A stretch of 64,000 bases of DNA from Hymenobacter sp. APR13 (GCF_000737515.1 NZ_CP006587.1:2475001-2539000); one strand, 5' to 3'; shown: positions 43,475-52,526, counted from the stretch's first letter. Numbers and translations are program-made. The notes: generated from the letters alone by a model not told the origin.

Positions 43475-44296
43475 TTAGAAGCTGTTTAAGTTAGCGCGTA
43501 GCTTTGAAAATGCAACAGAAGCGGTACAGCTCGGATATAACGGAACGGCAATGGGCGAAACTGGCCCCGCTTTTTGTGGTGCAGCGCACCAGTAAGTGGC
43601 CGCTGCGGGCGGTAGTCAATGGCATCTTCTACGTGCTCAAGAACGGGTGTGTATGGCGCGACGTACCGGCGGACTTTCCCCCTTGGCCTACGGTGTACTA
43701 CTATTTTACCAAGTGGAGTGCGGATGGTACGTGGCAACGCATCAGCACCTGCCTGACGGTGGAGGTGCGCGAACGGGCAAAAAAAACGCCCAGCCCACGG
43801 CCGCTATCCTCGACAGCCAAAGCGTGAAGAACACGGCTACCAGCACGCGCCATGTGGGCTACGACGCGGGCAAACGAACGAAGGGGCGCAAGCGCTTTTT
43901 CCTCGTGGACACGTTAGGCAACCTGCTGGCTTGCTGCGTGGTCGGGGCGAACTGCCACGACGGGGCCACCGCCGCCCGGCTGTGGGACGCGCTGGCGGTG
44001 GGCAACGAGCTACTCGACCGGCTGCAGACCGTGTTCGTGGACGGCGGCTTTGGTCGCCGCTTTCGCCAGCACTTGGCCCAACGCGGCCTGCAAGCTCAGG
44101 TGCCCAGGGGCGTAGTCGTGGATAAAGGCCGGTTTTTCATCCATGCTAGGCGCTGGGTGGTCGAACGTAGCATTGCCTGGGCCGGCACCAACCGCCGCTT
44201 AGCCAAAGACTACGAACGAAAAACCCAACACGCCACAGCTTGGCTCTGCCTGGCAAACATCCGACGACTTACCAAGCTAACTTAAACAGCTTCTTA
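43475..44296 (+). mobile_element. IS5-family insertion sequence with TTA target duplication
   Basis: The element spans 43478-44293 (816 bases). Perfect 18-base terminal inverted repeats: GAAGCTGTTTAAGTTAGC on the left and its complement on the right. TTA flanks it directly on both sides (43475-43477 and 44294-44296), fitting the 3-bp TNA duplications of IS427/IS1031-type IS5 elements. The transposase is encoded in two frames joined by a -1 shift at an A8 run. It appears complete and probably recent. Confidence 0.93.
43504..44285 (+). CDS. IS5-type DDE transposase, two frames joined by -1 frameshift
   Basis: Frame A (43504-43827) encodes the N-terminal part (SDITERQWAKLAPLF, NGIFYVLKNGCVWRDVP). 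It passes an A8 run at 43779-43786 and a -1 shift there continues in the second frame (through 44285) as GKKNAQPTAAILDSQSVKN, which holds the first catalytic Asp. The second Asp is in TVFVDGGFGRRF and the Glu in WVVERSIAWAGTNRR. The joined product is about 260 residues, a normal length. Programmed frameshifting at A runs is known in this IS group, so this is likely a working gene and not a broken one. Confidence 0.9.
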
Positions 44297-44444
44297 GAAA
44301 GCAGCGGGACGCATAACAGGCTGCAGCCTTAGGCTACAGTGCCGGAAGGAGTACCGGGTAGCTTCCGGCTATAAAGTAGATGCCTTGCTCTCAGAAGCAC
44401 AGATACCAGTTCATGGCCCTACGCTATAAGAGGTATGGCCTAGC

Positions 44445-44657
44445 CTACCACTTGCCGGAACTACCTTTCAAGTGGCCGCGGATGTCCTGGACCTGCGTTT
44501 CCAGCAAGGCCAGGCCGCGCCGGAAGGCGTCGGTGGCTTCGGCCTGCGCCTGCTCGGGCAGGGGGCCCTGCTCCTGCACCTGCTGGCGTACCTGCCGGAG
44601 ATGGTGCAGCAGGTTGTCCCACTCGTCGCTGCCTGGTTGGTTGTGCGTATCTGCCAT
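44445..44657 (-). CDS. Small helical protein of unknown function
   Basis: 70 residues from the ATG at 44657 (MADTHNQPGSDEW). It is predicted to be mostly helical and charged (HLRQVRQQVQEQGPLPEQAQ), with periodic Leu and no membrane segment. No family recognised. It lies between the IS element and the divergent mfd gene. Confidence 0.55.
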   Translation of the reverse strand: MADTHNQPGSDEWDNLLHHLRQVRQQVQEQGPLPEQAQAEATDAFRRGLALLETQVQDIRGHLKGSSGKW

Positions 44658-44827
44658 TGCCCTATGCCCCCCCCGGGCGGTGTTAGACTGCATGAACCCG
44701 GAAGATACGGCAACCGGGCGCAAGTCGGACGGAAACTTTCGGGGCCGCCCGGTGGTATTGAGTACCGCGCCCCGCCGGCGCCTGTCAGCCTGCCTCGCCC
44801 GACCGGATTTTCATTCGGCCGGGCTTC

Positions 44828-44835
44828 TACCTTTG
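44828..44835 (+). promoter_or_regulatory. Bacteroidota -7 box (TACCTTTG) for mfd
   Basis: Exact TAnnTTTG match 25 bases before the TTG start at 44861. It supports that start, as no ATG lies nearby in frame. Confidence 0.55.
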
Positions 44836-44860
44836 CCTCCCCCTCTAGCCGATACTCGTT

Positions 44861-47800
44861 TTGAAGGTCACCGATTTACTGAAGCTCTACGCCCTCGACC
44901 CCACCGGCATGACGCTGGGCGCGCGCCTGAACCCGGCCACCCGGCACTCCTTGCGGCCCGCGGCCACGCCCGAAGCGCCCGTGCGCCTGCACCTGCGCGG
45001 CCTCGTGGGTTCCCAGGATGCCGTGCTGGCCGCCGCCGTGCACCAGGAGTACCCCGACCAGCACCACCTGTTCATCCTCCACGACCGGGACGAGGCCGCC
45101 TACTTCTTGGCCGACCTGCAGCACCTGCTGCCCGACGAGGAGCCGCTCCTGTTCCCGACCTCCTACAAGCGCCCCTACAGCTTCGATGAGACGGAAAACG
45201 CCAACGTGCTGATGCGGGCCGAGGTGCTGAACAAGCTCAACTCGCACCGCGGCCCGAAAACCACCGCCGAGCAGGAAGCCGACGACGCAGCCGACTCTGC
45301 CGAAACCGACGGCCAGCCCAAAGGCAAGAAGCGTGGCAAGGCCAGCGCTAAGGAAACCGCCGGCGTGCTCATCGTGACGTACCCCGAGGCCCTGTTCGAG
45401 AAGGTTATCAACAAGAAAAGCCTCGTCGCCAACACCTTTCTGGTGAAGGTGGGCGACAAGCTGGACGTGAACTTCGTGAGCGACATGCTGGCGGAGTACG
45501 ACTTTGAGCGGAGCGACTTTGTGTATGAGGCCGGCCAGTTTGCCGTGCGCGGCGGTATCGTGGATATTTTCTCGTATGCCAATGAGCTGCCCTACCGCAT
45601 CGAGCTGTTCGGGGATGAGGTGGAGACAATTCGGACGTTTGACCCTGAAAGCCAGCTGTCGGTGGAGAAGCGGCAGCAGGTGAGCATCATCCCGAATGTG
45701 CAGACCAAGCTGTTGCAGGAGACGCGGGAGGCGTTTCTGGAGTTTATCCCGAAGAACACCGCCGTGTGGGCCAAGGACGTGCGCCAGACGCTGGACGTGG
45801 TGGACGAGTACTTCGACAAGGCCGAGGCGGGCTTCCAGGAGTTGCTGGCCGTGGCGGGCGGCACCCAGGTGGTGAGCAAGCCGGCCGAGTTATTTGAGTC
45901 GGCCAAGACGCTGCGCAAGCTGCTGGAAGGGTTTGCGGTGGTGGAGTTCGGCAAACGGTTCCACTTCAAGACCGGCGCGGAGGAGCTGCAGTTCAGCGCC
46001 AAGCCCCAGCCCAGCTTCGGCAAGGACTTCAACCGCATCGTGAAGAACCTGCACGACAACCAGGCCAAGGGCTACACCAACATCATTGCCGCCGAGCAGG
46101 TGCGCCAGGCCGACCGCCTGCGCACCATTTTCGACGAGCTGGACAACAACGTGCAGTTTCAGCACCTGCTGCTGGGCCTGCGCGAGGGGTTCATCGACGA
46201 AACGCTGCGCCTGGTCGTCTACACCGACCACCAGCTGTTCGAGCGGTTCTACCGGGCCCAGGAAACCCGCAAGTTCTCCAAGAAAAAGGCCCTCACCCTC
46301 AAGGAGCTGCGCACCCTGGTGCCCGGCGACTACGTGGTGCACCAGGACTACGGCATTGCCCGCTTTGCCGGCCTCACCCAGGTGGAAATCAACGACCGAC
46401 TGCAGGAGGCCATCCGGCTGGTGTACCGCGACGACGACGTGCTGACCGTCAGCATCCACGCCCTGCACAAGATTGCCAAGTACAGCGGGGCCGAGGGCAC
46501 GCCGCCTACCATGAGCAAGCTGGGCTCGCCGGAGTGGGAAAACAAGAAGAAGAGCGTCAAGAAGAAGGTGAAGGACATTGCGGCCGAGCTGATCCGGCTG
46601 TACGCCAAGCGCAAAACCGCGCCCGGCCACGCCTTCGCCCACGACTCCTTCATGCAGGCCGAGCTGGAATCGAGCTTTATCTACGAGGACACGCCCGACC
46701 AGGCCAAGGCCACCGAGGACGTGAAGCGCGACATGGAGGTGCCCCACCCCATGGACCGCCTCGTGTGCGGCGACGTGGGCTTCGGCAAGACGGAAGTGGC
46801 CATCCGGGCCGCCTTCAAGGCCGTGGCCGATGGCAAGCAGGTGGCCGTGCTGGTGCCCACCACCATTTTGGCCATGCAGCACTACAAAACCTTCCGGGAG
46901 CGGCTCGGCAACCTGCCCGTGACGGTGGAGTACGTCAACCGCTTCAAAACCACCAAGCAAATCAAGGAAACCCTGGGCCGGGTGGCCGACGGCAAAACCG
47001 ACATCCTCATCGGCACCCACCGCCTCACCAACAAGGACGTGCAGTTCAAGGACCTGGGCCTGCTGGTGATTGACGAGGAGCAGAAGTTCGGGGTGAAAAC
47101 CAAGGACAAGCTCAAGGAAATCAAGGTGAACGTGGACACGCTCACGCTCTCGGCCACGCCCATTCCGCGCACCCTGCACTTCTCGCTGATGGGCGCCCGC
47201 GACCTATCGGTGATTGCCACGCCCCCGCCCAACCGCCAGCCGGTGCAAACGGAGCTGCACGTGTTTGATGAGCTGCTGATTCGCGACACCATTTCGCGGG
47301 AGCTGAAGCGGGGCGGGCAGGTGTTTTTCGTGCACAACCGCGTGAAGGACATCGAGGAGCAGGCCAGCATGATTCTGCGCCTCGTGCCCGATGCCCGCGT
47401 GACCTACGTGCACGGCCAGATGGACGGCGACTTGCTGGAAAAGCGCATGATGAAGTTCGTGGACGGCGACTACGACGTGCTGGTAGCCACCACCCTCATC
47501 GAGTCGGGCCTCGACATTGCCAACGCCAACACCATCCTCATCAACCGCGCCCACATGCACGGCCTCAGTGACCTGCACCAGATGCGGGGCCGGGTGGGCC
47601 GCTCCAACAAAAAGGCCTACTGCTACCTGCTCACGCCCCCGGTGGCCGGTTTGCCCTCCGATGCCCGCAAGCGCCTAAGCACCCTCGAAGAATTCTCGGA
47701 CCTGGGCGCGGGCTTCAACGTGGCCATGCGCGACCTGGACATCCGGGGCGCGGGCAACCTGCTGGGCGGCGAGCAGTCGGGCTTCATCAACGACCTGGGC

Positions 47801-48391
47801 TTTGAAACCTACCACCAGATTCTCGACGAAGCCGTGCAGGAGCTCAAGGAAACCGAGTTCCGCGACCTGTTCCTCGGCGACCCTAACCAGCGCCTGCAGG
47901 AAGCCGCCGGCACCGGCCGCCCCAAGGAGTGCAACATCGAAACCGACCTGCAGGTGCTCATTCCGGACCGTTACGTGAGCAGCGTCTCGGAGCGCCTGCA
48001 GCTCTACAGCAAGCTCGATCGGGCCAAAAACGCCGAGGAGCTGCGCAAGCTGCTCACCGGCATCGTGGACCGCTTCGGGCCGCTGCCCGCCGAGGTGGAG
48101 CAGCTCGCCGACATCGTGCGCCTGCGCTGGCTGGCCTGCCAGACCGGCTTCGAGAAGCTCACGCTCAAGAAGAACCTGCTCAAAGGCTTCATCCCGGCCA
48201 CCAACAACGAGCCCTACTTCCAGGGCGCCACCTTCGGCAACATCCTCAGCTACGTGCAGACCCACCCGCGCTCCGCCTCCATGAAGGAGCGCAAAGAACA
48301 GCTCATCATCTCCTTCGAAGACGTGAAAAGCGTACAGGCCGCCAAACGGATTCTGAGCGAGCTGGTGAGTGAGGAAACGGTGGGGGTATGA
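44861..48391 (+). CDS. mfd: Transcription-repair coupling factor Mfd
   Basis: 1176 residues, starting at TTG (LKVTDLLKLYALDP). UvrB-homology region near the N-terminus (DENANV.. LLFPTSYKRPY), RNA-polymerase-interaction domain around 480-550 (LVPGDYVVHQDYGIARFAGL), then the RecG-like SF2 helicase: Walker A CGDVGFGKTEVAIRAAF near 636, DEEQ box LLVIDEEQKFGV, LSATPIPRTLHFSLMG, RMRGRVGRS-like QMRGRVGRSNKKAYCYLL, and the TRG domain at the C-terminus. Mfd removes stalled polymerase and recruits UvrA, also encoded here (57029). A charged low-complexity insert (GQPKGKKRGKASAKE) lies at about 145-165. Confidence 0.96.
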   Translation: MKVTDLLKLYALDPTGMTLGARLNPATRHSLRPAATPEAPVRLHLRGLVGSQDAVLAAAVHQEYPDQHHLFILHDRDEAAYFLADLQHLLPDEEPLLFPTSYKRPYSFDETENANVLMRAEVLNKLNSHRGPKTTAEQEADDAADSAETDGQPKGKKRGKASAKETAGVLIVTYPEALFEKVINKKSLVANTFLVKVGDKLDVNFVSDMLAEYDFERSDFVYEAGQFAVRGGIVDIFSYANELPYRIELFGDEVETIRTFDPESQLSVEKRQQVSIIPNVQTKLLQETREAFLEFIPKNTAVWAKDVRQTLDVVDEYFDKAEAGFQELLAVAGGTQVVSKPAELFESAKTLRKLLEGFAVVEFGKRFHFKTGAEELQFSAKPQPSFGKDFNRIVKNLHDNQAKGYTNIIAAEQVRQADRLRTIFDELDNNVQFQHLLLGLREGFIDETLRLVVYTDHQLFERFYRAQETRKFSKKKALTLKELRTLVPGDYVVHQDYGIARFAGLTQVEINDRLQEAIRLVYRDDDVLTVSIHALHKIAKYSGAEGTPPTMSKLGSPEWENKKKSVKKKVKDIAAELIRLYAKRKTAPGHAFAHDSFMQAELESSFIYEDTPDQAKATEDVKRDMEVPHPMDRLVCGDVGFGKTEVAIRAAFKAVADGKQVAVLVPTTILAMQHYKTFRERLGNLPVTVEYVNRFKTTKQIKETLGRVADGKTDILIGTHRLTNKDVQFKDLGLLVIDEEQKFGVKTKDKLKEIKVNVDTLTLSATPIPRTLHFSLMGARDLSVIATPPPNRQPVQTELHVFDELLIRDTISRELKRGGQVFFVHNRVKDIEEQASMILRLVPDARVTYVHGQMDGDLLEKRMMKFVDGDYDVLVATTLIESGLDIANANTILINRAHMHGLSDLHQMRGRVGRSNKKAYCYLLTPPVAGLPSDARKRLSTLEEFSDLGAGFNVAMRDLDIRGAGNLLGGEQSGFINDLGFETYHQILDEAVQELKETEFRDLFLGDPNQRLQEAAGTGRPKECNIETDLQVLIPDRYVSSVSERLQLYSKLDRAKNAEELRKLLTGIVDRFGPLPAEVEQLADIVRLRWLACQTGFEKLTLKKNLLKGFIPATNNEPYFQGATFGNILSYVQTHPRSASMKERKEQLIISFEDVKSVQAAKRILSELVSEETVGV

Positions 48392-48414
48392 TAGGGGCTA
48401 CCTATGCAAATACC

Positions 48415-48464
48415 TGTTGAAACAAAAGGTCACTGAAGTAATTCAGTGACCTTTTGTTTCAACA
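48415..48464. terminator. Bidirectional terminator after mfd
   Basis: A 22-base perfect stem (TGTTGAAACAAAAGGTCACT GA) with a 6-base loop. The reconstructed end of the minus-strand nuclease-like gene (TGA at 48459-48461) lies within its right arm. Confidence 0.88.
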
Positions 48465-49000
48465 TGCAGATATCATAGGATCCTCATAACGATGCTCAAT
48501 TCCTAACCTCCATTCACCGAAGCGTAGTGGTTTCGTATTGGCAGCAAGCAAGGCATCTAGCTTTGTTGTCCTATTAAATCTATCTCTAGAGCCTCCTTTG
48601 GCTTCATTATATGGATCTGTAACAAAAATAGCCTAGGTTTTTTAAGAACATGAGTAGTGTTTAAAAAGAATTGAGATAGAACTCCCATCATAAAGTCGTT
48701 TAAACATGTTAAAAATTTTTCTCTTATCTTTTCTATTTCAAATCCTTCTGAACTTGCTATGTCCCTCAGCTCAACTATATATATGTTAAAATCTCCTTGA
48801 CTGCATCTAATAATTATCAAACAGTCTGGAGAAGGGGGGCGCTTAATTGAAAGACTATTATAATATTCATCCACCTTTATTATGATAAAATCATCTTTGT
48901 TTATTGCAGGGTCTACACACGCAGCAAAACCATTCTCACAGCACTCATCTTTTATATGCGGGAGTATTAGAGCAAAACTTCTTAGATTATTAATTAACAT
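48459..49000 (-). pseudogene. Possible PD-(D/E)XK-like nuclease partner of the ATPase, frameshifted
   Basis: The uninterrupted frame gives 147 residues and stops at 48557. However, adding one T at the T5 run (A5 on the plus strand, 48624-48628) lets the protein run on as KKPRLFFVTDPYNEAKGG.. RFGEWRLGIEHRYEDP to a TGA at 48459, 180 residues in all. The extension has A/T-rich third positions and a purine-first codon pattern like the rest of the gene, so I judge it genuine. Residues SPDCLIII.. YIVELRDI (Asp59, Glu77, Arg79) resemble a PD-(D/E)XK core with Arg in place of Lys. Start ATG 49000, 4 bases after the ATPase stop: same operon. Function is inference; no known family is recognised. Confidence 0.6.
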
Positions 49001-49004
49001 ATGT

Positions 49005-50496
49005 TTATCCTTTTAGTGCATCCAACTTGTCATATATGCGTAATCTTTCTGAGTACAACTTCTCAGCAGTGTCAGAGAAATTATTATCTTCCATTCCTTC
49101 TTCTTCTGCTTTCATAGCTTCTTCATCCATTACACTGCCTAATGGGGTCATTCTCATTAAATAAGACCCAACTCTTTCATGATTTATGTTATCCTCTAGT
49201 AGAATATTGCTTAATTTATTAAACATATAATTACTATGTGTTGTCATGACTATTTTTATTTTTTCGCCTATAATTTTAGTGAAAAAGTCCATAATCATCA
49301 CTTGAACTTCTGGATGTAAATGAGCCTCAGGTTCTTCTATGAAGAGCAAGCTATAAGCTCCAGGATTTTCTCTTTCGTACAAATTAAGTACCCTTGAAGG
49401 TCTTGATGTTTTTTTCTTTATTATATATTTTAAATATGCTACTATGGGAGCTATTTCCGAAATCATAGATGACGTTACGGATAGCTCAAGTTCAGTATTC
49501 ATATTTTTAGGGGCAAAAAAATATTCTTCTTGAATCTTGATTGAACTTAACTTGCCCCCTAAGTATGTCTTGCTCAATTTGAGTAGCTATTTTAGAAACT
49601 TGCTTCATCTGTTTTTTAGCAGAAGTGATATTAGATAAATTTAAAAAATAATCAGACACAGGCTCAGATATATTAGGAAGCTCTATTGAGTTAGTTAAAA
49701 AATTTCTACTCTTCGATAACTCAGCAATTACAGCACTAAATGTGCTTAATGCTTGATACAATCCGGATCTTGACGCAGGAAGAAAGTAAACGTTATCTAT
49801 AACCGCCGAAACTTCATTTCTAAAGCTCATAAACAAATTCATTATAACATATCTAAGAATCATTTCAATATAATTATTTCTATTTTCTTTATTAAACGAC
49901 TTTACATAAAGTGTGGTTTTCTGATCATTTCTCAAAGGCGCTCTATTTGTTTTTGCCTTTTTAATAAATATTTTATTATTAAGTTTTAATTCAGTAATAA
50001 CTAAATGTTTGTCTTTTACACCTATTAGTATATCAAAATCTTTGTAGAACATAGTAATCGATAGCCCTTTATTTGAATATTTGTTACTTAGATCATCGAT
50101 AGAAGAGAATGAATTATTAAAAGATCTTTCTAGATTTTGTGTTATTGAATCAGATACCATATGCCTAAATGCAGTTTCAATAACATTGGTAATTTCAACC
50201 TCTGAATTTTGACTATCTCTCAATTTAAACATAGAATCTACAAGTATCTTATCAATATCTTTATCGATAATAATGTCTGAATTGTTAGGTTTTTCCCTGT
50301 AGAATCTTCTAAAATAAAGTATGTCAAAAGAAGATCTTGTAAATGAGTCGCCTATCATATGTTTTAACATTATATAAACACAAGTTATGGCATATGATTT
50401 ACCGATGTTGTTTTTGCCAAACACAACAGTTAAATCTTTTGCCAAATCAAATTTAAAATTTTTAATAGGACCAAAGTTTTCGAGTTCTATTTTCAT
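49005..50496 (-). pseudogene. ABC-type AAA ATPase (OLD/RecF-like), frameshifted in a G5 run
   Basis: Two overlapping frames encode one protein. 50496-49507 holds the N-terminal half: MKIELENFGPIKNFKFDL and Walker A FGKNNIGKS (residues 27-34). 49577-49005 holds the C-terminal half: ABC signature-like TSSMISEIAPIVAYL, Walker B LLFIEEPEAHLHPE and the H-loop MTTHSNYMFNKL. Removing one G from the G5 run (C5 at 49555-49559) joins them as EQDILRGKLSSIKIQEEYFF, 496 residues. No TOPRIM or HNH domain is attached. The strongly AT-rich codon use differs from the genome. Such ATPases power many anti-phage systems (for example Gabija, Septu, PARIS); the partner gene here fits none I recognise. Confidence 0.8.
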
Positions 50497-50669
50497 TATG
50501 CTTTTACTTTTTTGTGAATTATGCTGGCAATATCATCAATATATCTGTACCACGAACGTTTGCGGTAAGATATGTATTGACTTGAAGCTAAAGTTGTAAG
50601 TTTTTCTGAATAACGCGCGACATAAGCTTGTCATTTGTGCTGATCGCAACAAAACCCTGATTGCCTGTC

Positions 50670-50765
50670 TCAGGAATCAATCTGTGCATCTCGAATTAAT
50701 CGGTAGGTTTTGCCTCGCAACGCCACTATCCGGTAGGAAATGTTTTCGTCCAGCAGCAGCTTCAT
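50670..50765 (-). pseudogene. Remnant of a DUF5615 (PIN-like) toxin gene
   Basis: The ATG overlaps the stop of the DUF433 gene (ATGA). The opening MKLLLDENISYRIV matches DUF5615 proteins, but homology ends after about 14 residues and the frame stops after 31; full proteins have about 110-120. The break lies at the edge of the AT-rich island, suggesting that DNA exchange there removed the rest. Confidence 0.65.
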
Positions 50766-50983
50766 CCGGCAATGCGCAAGTGCCGCTCCCGGTCGGCGGC
50801 GTAGAGCAGGCAGGCCTGAATCTGCGCCTGGGTCAGTTTCGGAAAGTCCTCCAGAATCTCCGGTATCGTCTGGCCGCTGCCCAGCCAGCCCAACACATCC
50901 GCCACGCTGATGCGCGTGCCCGCAATGCACGGCCGCCCGAAGCGTACTTCGGGGTTGATAGAAATCTGTGCGTAGTAGTCCAT
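50762..50983 (-). CDS. DUF433 family protein (antitoxin-like)
   Basis: 73 residues, full length for DUF433: MDYYAQISINPEVRFGRPCI, AGTRISVADVLGWLGSGQTI, then PEILEDFPKLTQAQIQACLLYAADRER. The family is a winged-helix/HTH protein that usually forms a pair with a DUF5615 PIN-like toxin, with overlapping genes. Here the partner (50670-50765) is truncated, leaving an orphan antitoxin. Confidence 0.88.
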   Translation of the reverse strand: MDYYAQISINPEVRFGRPCIAGTRISVADVLGWLGSGQTIPEILEDFPKLTQAQIQACLLYAADRERHLRIAG

Positions 50984-51127
50984 AAGTCCGGGGCTTTCTC
51001 AAATGTGCGGAATATTGAGAAAATAGTTCTCAATACTTGCTTCAAGTACGCTGCCCCGCCACACCCACTCCCACCGCTGCTCCAGCCTCTGCGGCGGCGG
51101 GCTGAGGGCGTTGCGCCCCCGTTACCA

Positions 51128-51356
51128 ACGCATGCCACCCGGTTAGCACGGCTTGTCAGCCCGCCACTGGGCGGTGCCGCGGGGGCGGCGGCCCTTGTCA
51201 CGGGGGCAGCGGGCGGCGCCACCGGGTCAGGGGGCGTTGTCACGGGGGCCGAGGGCCTTGCCACCCGGTCAGGGCCCGTTGTCACGCGGGCAGCGGGCGT
51301 TGCCACCGGGGCAACGGGCGTTGTCAGGGCGGCAGCGGGCGTTGCCACTCCGGCAG
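51128..51356. repeat. 21-bp GC-rich tandem array (about 11 units)
   Basis: From 51191 to 51356 there are eight clean units of 21 bases following the pattern GGCGTTGTCACGGGGGCAGC, alternating GTTGTCAC and GTTGCCAC; three degenerate units precede them from 51128. Period 21 keeps reading frame, and one plus-strand frame would read as a heptapeptide repeat GVxTGAx. The array ends 78 bases before the ATG of the gene at 51434. No spacers, so not CRISPR. Confidence 0.88.
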
Positions 51357-51433
51357 AAAAAAGTTGCCGCCCGGCGTTGCGGATGCTCCCGGCCACCGCG
51401 TATCTTCCGCAGGTACTTAACCCTTATGCTCTT

Positions 51434-52120
51434 ATGACCGATAAGCAACGCGCCCGCCTCACCATGATGCAGGCCACCCTCGCCGTCCTCGACCAGTATG
51501 CCGAGGTCTATGCCGCCAACAAAGCCTTGGGCACGGCCCGCGCCGAGCTGGCCGCCCTGGTCCAGGACCTGGACCCCACCGCCGACACCCAGCAAAGCGC
51601 CGCCGCCCCCCGCAGCGCCGGAGCCGTGAAGAAGGCCACCAAGGAGCACCTGGCCCAGCGCGCCGCCGAAGTAGCCGCCGCCCTGCTCGCCCACGCCGAC
51701 GAGCAGCAGGACATCCGCCTCCACACCGACGCCGACTACACCGAGCGCCAGCTCCGCCGCGCCCCCGACAACGACCTGGCCCGCATCAGTAAAAACATCC
51801 ACGACCAAGCCACCGCCCACTTCGCCGCCCTCCAGAACCAGGGCGTCACGCAGCAGGAGCTCACCGAGCTGGCCGCCGCCCTCACCTTCTTCCAGGCCGG
51901 CCAGTCGGCCCCCCGCCTCGCCTCCGCCGACGGCAAAGCCCACACCCAGGCCCTCGCCGCCGACCTGCGCGCCGCCGTGGCCCTGCTCCGCAACCGCCTC
52001 GATAAGTACCTCGTGCGCTACCAGCGCCCCGAGCCCCGCTTCTACACCGCCTACCAGTCGGCCCGCCAAACCATCAATACCGCCCAACGCACCGAGCAGC
52101 CAGCCAAAGCTATCAGCTAG
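51434..52120 (+). CDS. Helical protein of unknown function
   Basis: 228 residues from ATG 51434 (MTDKQRARLTMMQATLAVL). The frame is open far upstream through the tandem array, but the ATG after it starts the ordinary-looking protein. Almost entirely helical and rich in Ala, Gln and Leu, with DKYLVRYQRPEPRFYTAYQS near the C-terminus. I recall similar proteins (a helical N-terminus, and a terminal motif with LDK, EPRFYTAYQ and AR..I) as common, unassigned Bacteroidota proteins, often several per genome. No signal peptide or membrane segment. Confidence 0.75.
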   Translation: MTDKQRARLTMMQATLAVLDQYAEVYAANKALGTARAELAALVQDLDPTADTQQSAAAPRSAGAVKKATKEHLAQRAAEVAAALLAHADEQQDIRLHTDADYTERQLRRAPDNDLARISKNIHDQATAHFAALQNQGVTQQELTELAAALTFFQAGQSAPRLASADGKAHTQALAADLRAAVALLRNRLDKYLVRYQRPEPRFYTAYQSARQTINTAQRTEQPAKAIS

Positions 52121-52135
52121 CGCGACAAGCTAAAA

Positions 52136-52273
52136 AGCTAGTTCCCCTCCTTGGAAAGGAGGGGCTAGGGGTGTTGATGGCTGTATGAACGATTACTAGA
52201 ATCTAGTTCTAAACACCGTTCAATGATTGTCAACCACCCCTAGCCCCCTCCTTTCCAAGGAGGGGAACTAGCT
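52136..52273. repeat. Long palindrome, CTAGTTCCCCTCC family, copy 2
   Basis: Arms AGCTAGTTCCCCTCCTTGG and the complementary CCAAGGAGGGGAACTAGCT; the inner section (ATTACTAGAATCTAGTTCTA) is inverted relative to copies 1 and 3, showing that the element can sit either way round. Confidence 0.92.
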
Positions 52274-52362
52274 TCTAACCCCAATCTGACGTGCGCCCTT
52301 CTCCAGGCAAACCCGCAACGTCCGCTCCTGCCCAGGGGCGGCCGTTGCGGGTTTATTGCCGG

Positions 52363-52526
52363 TGTAGAGACGCGTATTCGCGTCTCGTCGTCCGCGCCGC
52401 TTGGGCAGCACGGCCCCACACCGGTCGTTCAACGACAAGACGCGAATACGCGTCTCTACAGTAGTGCCGCCCGGGCAAGTACGGCCCCGGGCCGTTCAAC
52501 GACGAGACGCGAATACGCGTCTCTAC
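52363..52526. repeat. GTAGAGACGC palindrome family, one left arm and two right arms
   Basis: The left arm TGTAGAGACGCGTATTCGCG with TCTCGTCG (52363-52390) has two complementary right arms, at 52433-52460 and 52500-52526. The second right arm includes the TAG stop codon of the ABC ATPase gene. The related element at 59925-60044 has a different core. Confidence 0.92.

Noticed and set aside
45890..47179. 429-codon open frame antisense to mfd
   Set aside because: Mirror of conserved helicase codons; no independent start signal or motif.
51128..51356. Possible CRISPR array or coding extension of the 51434 gene
   Set aside because: Continuous 21-base units without spacers rule out CRISPR; coding is possible but unsupported, so it was annotated only as a repeat.
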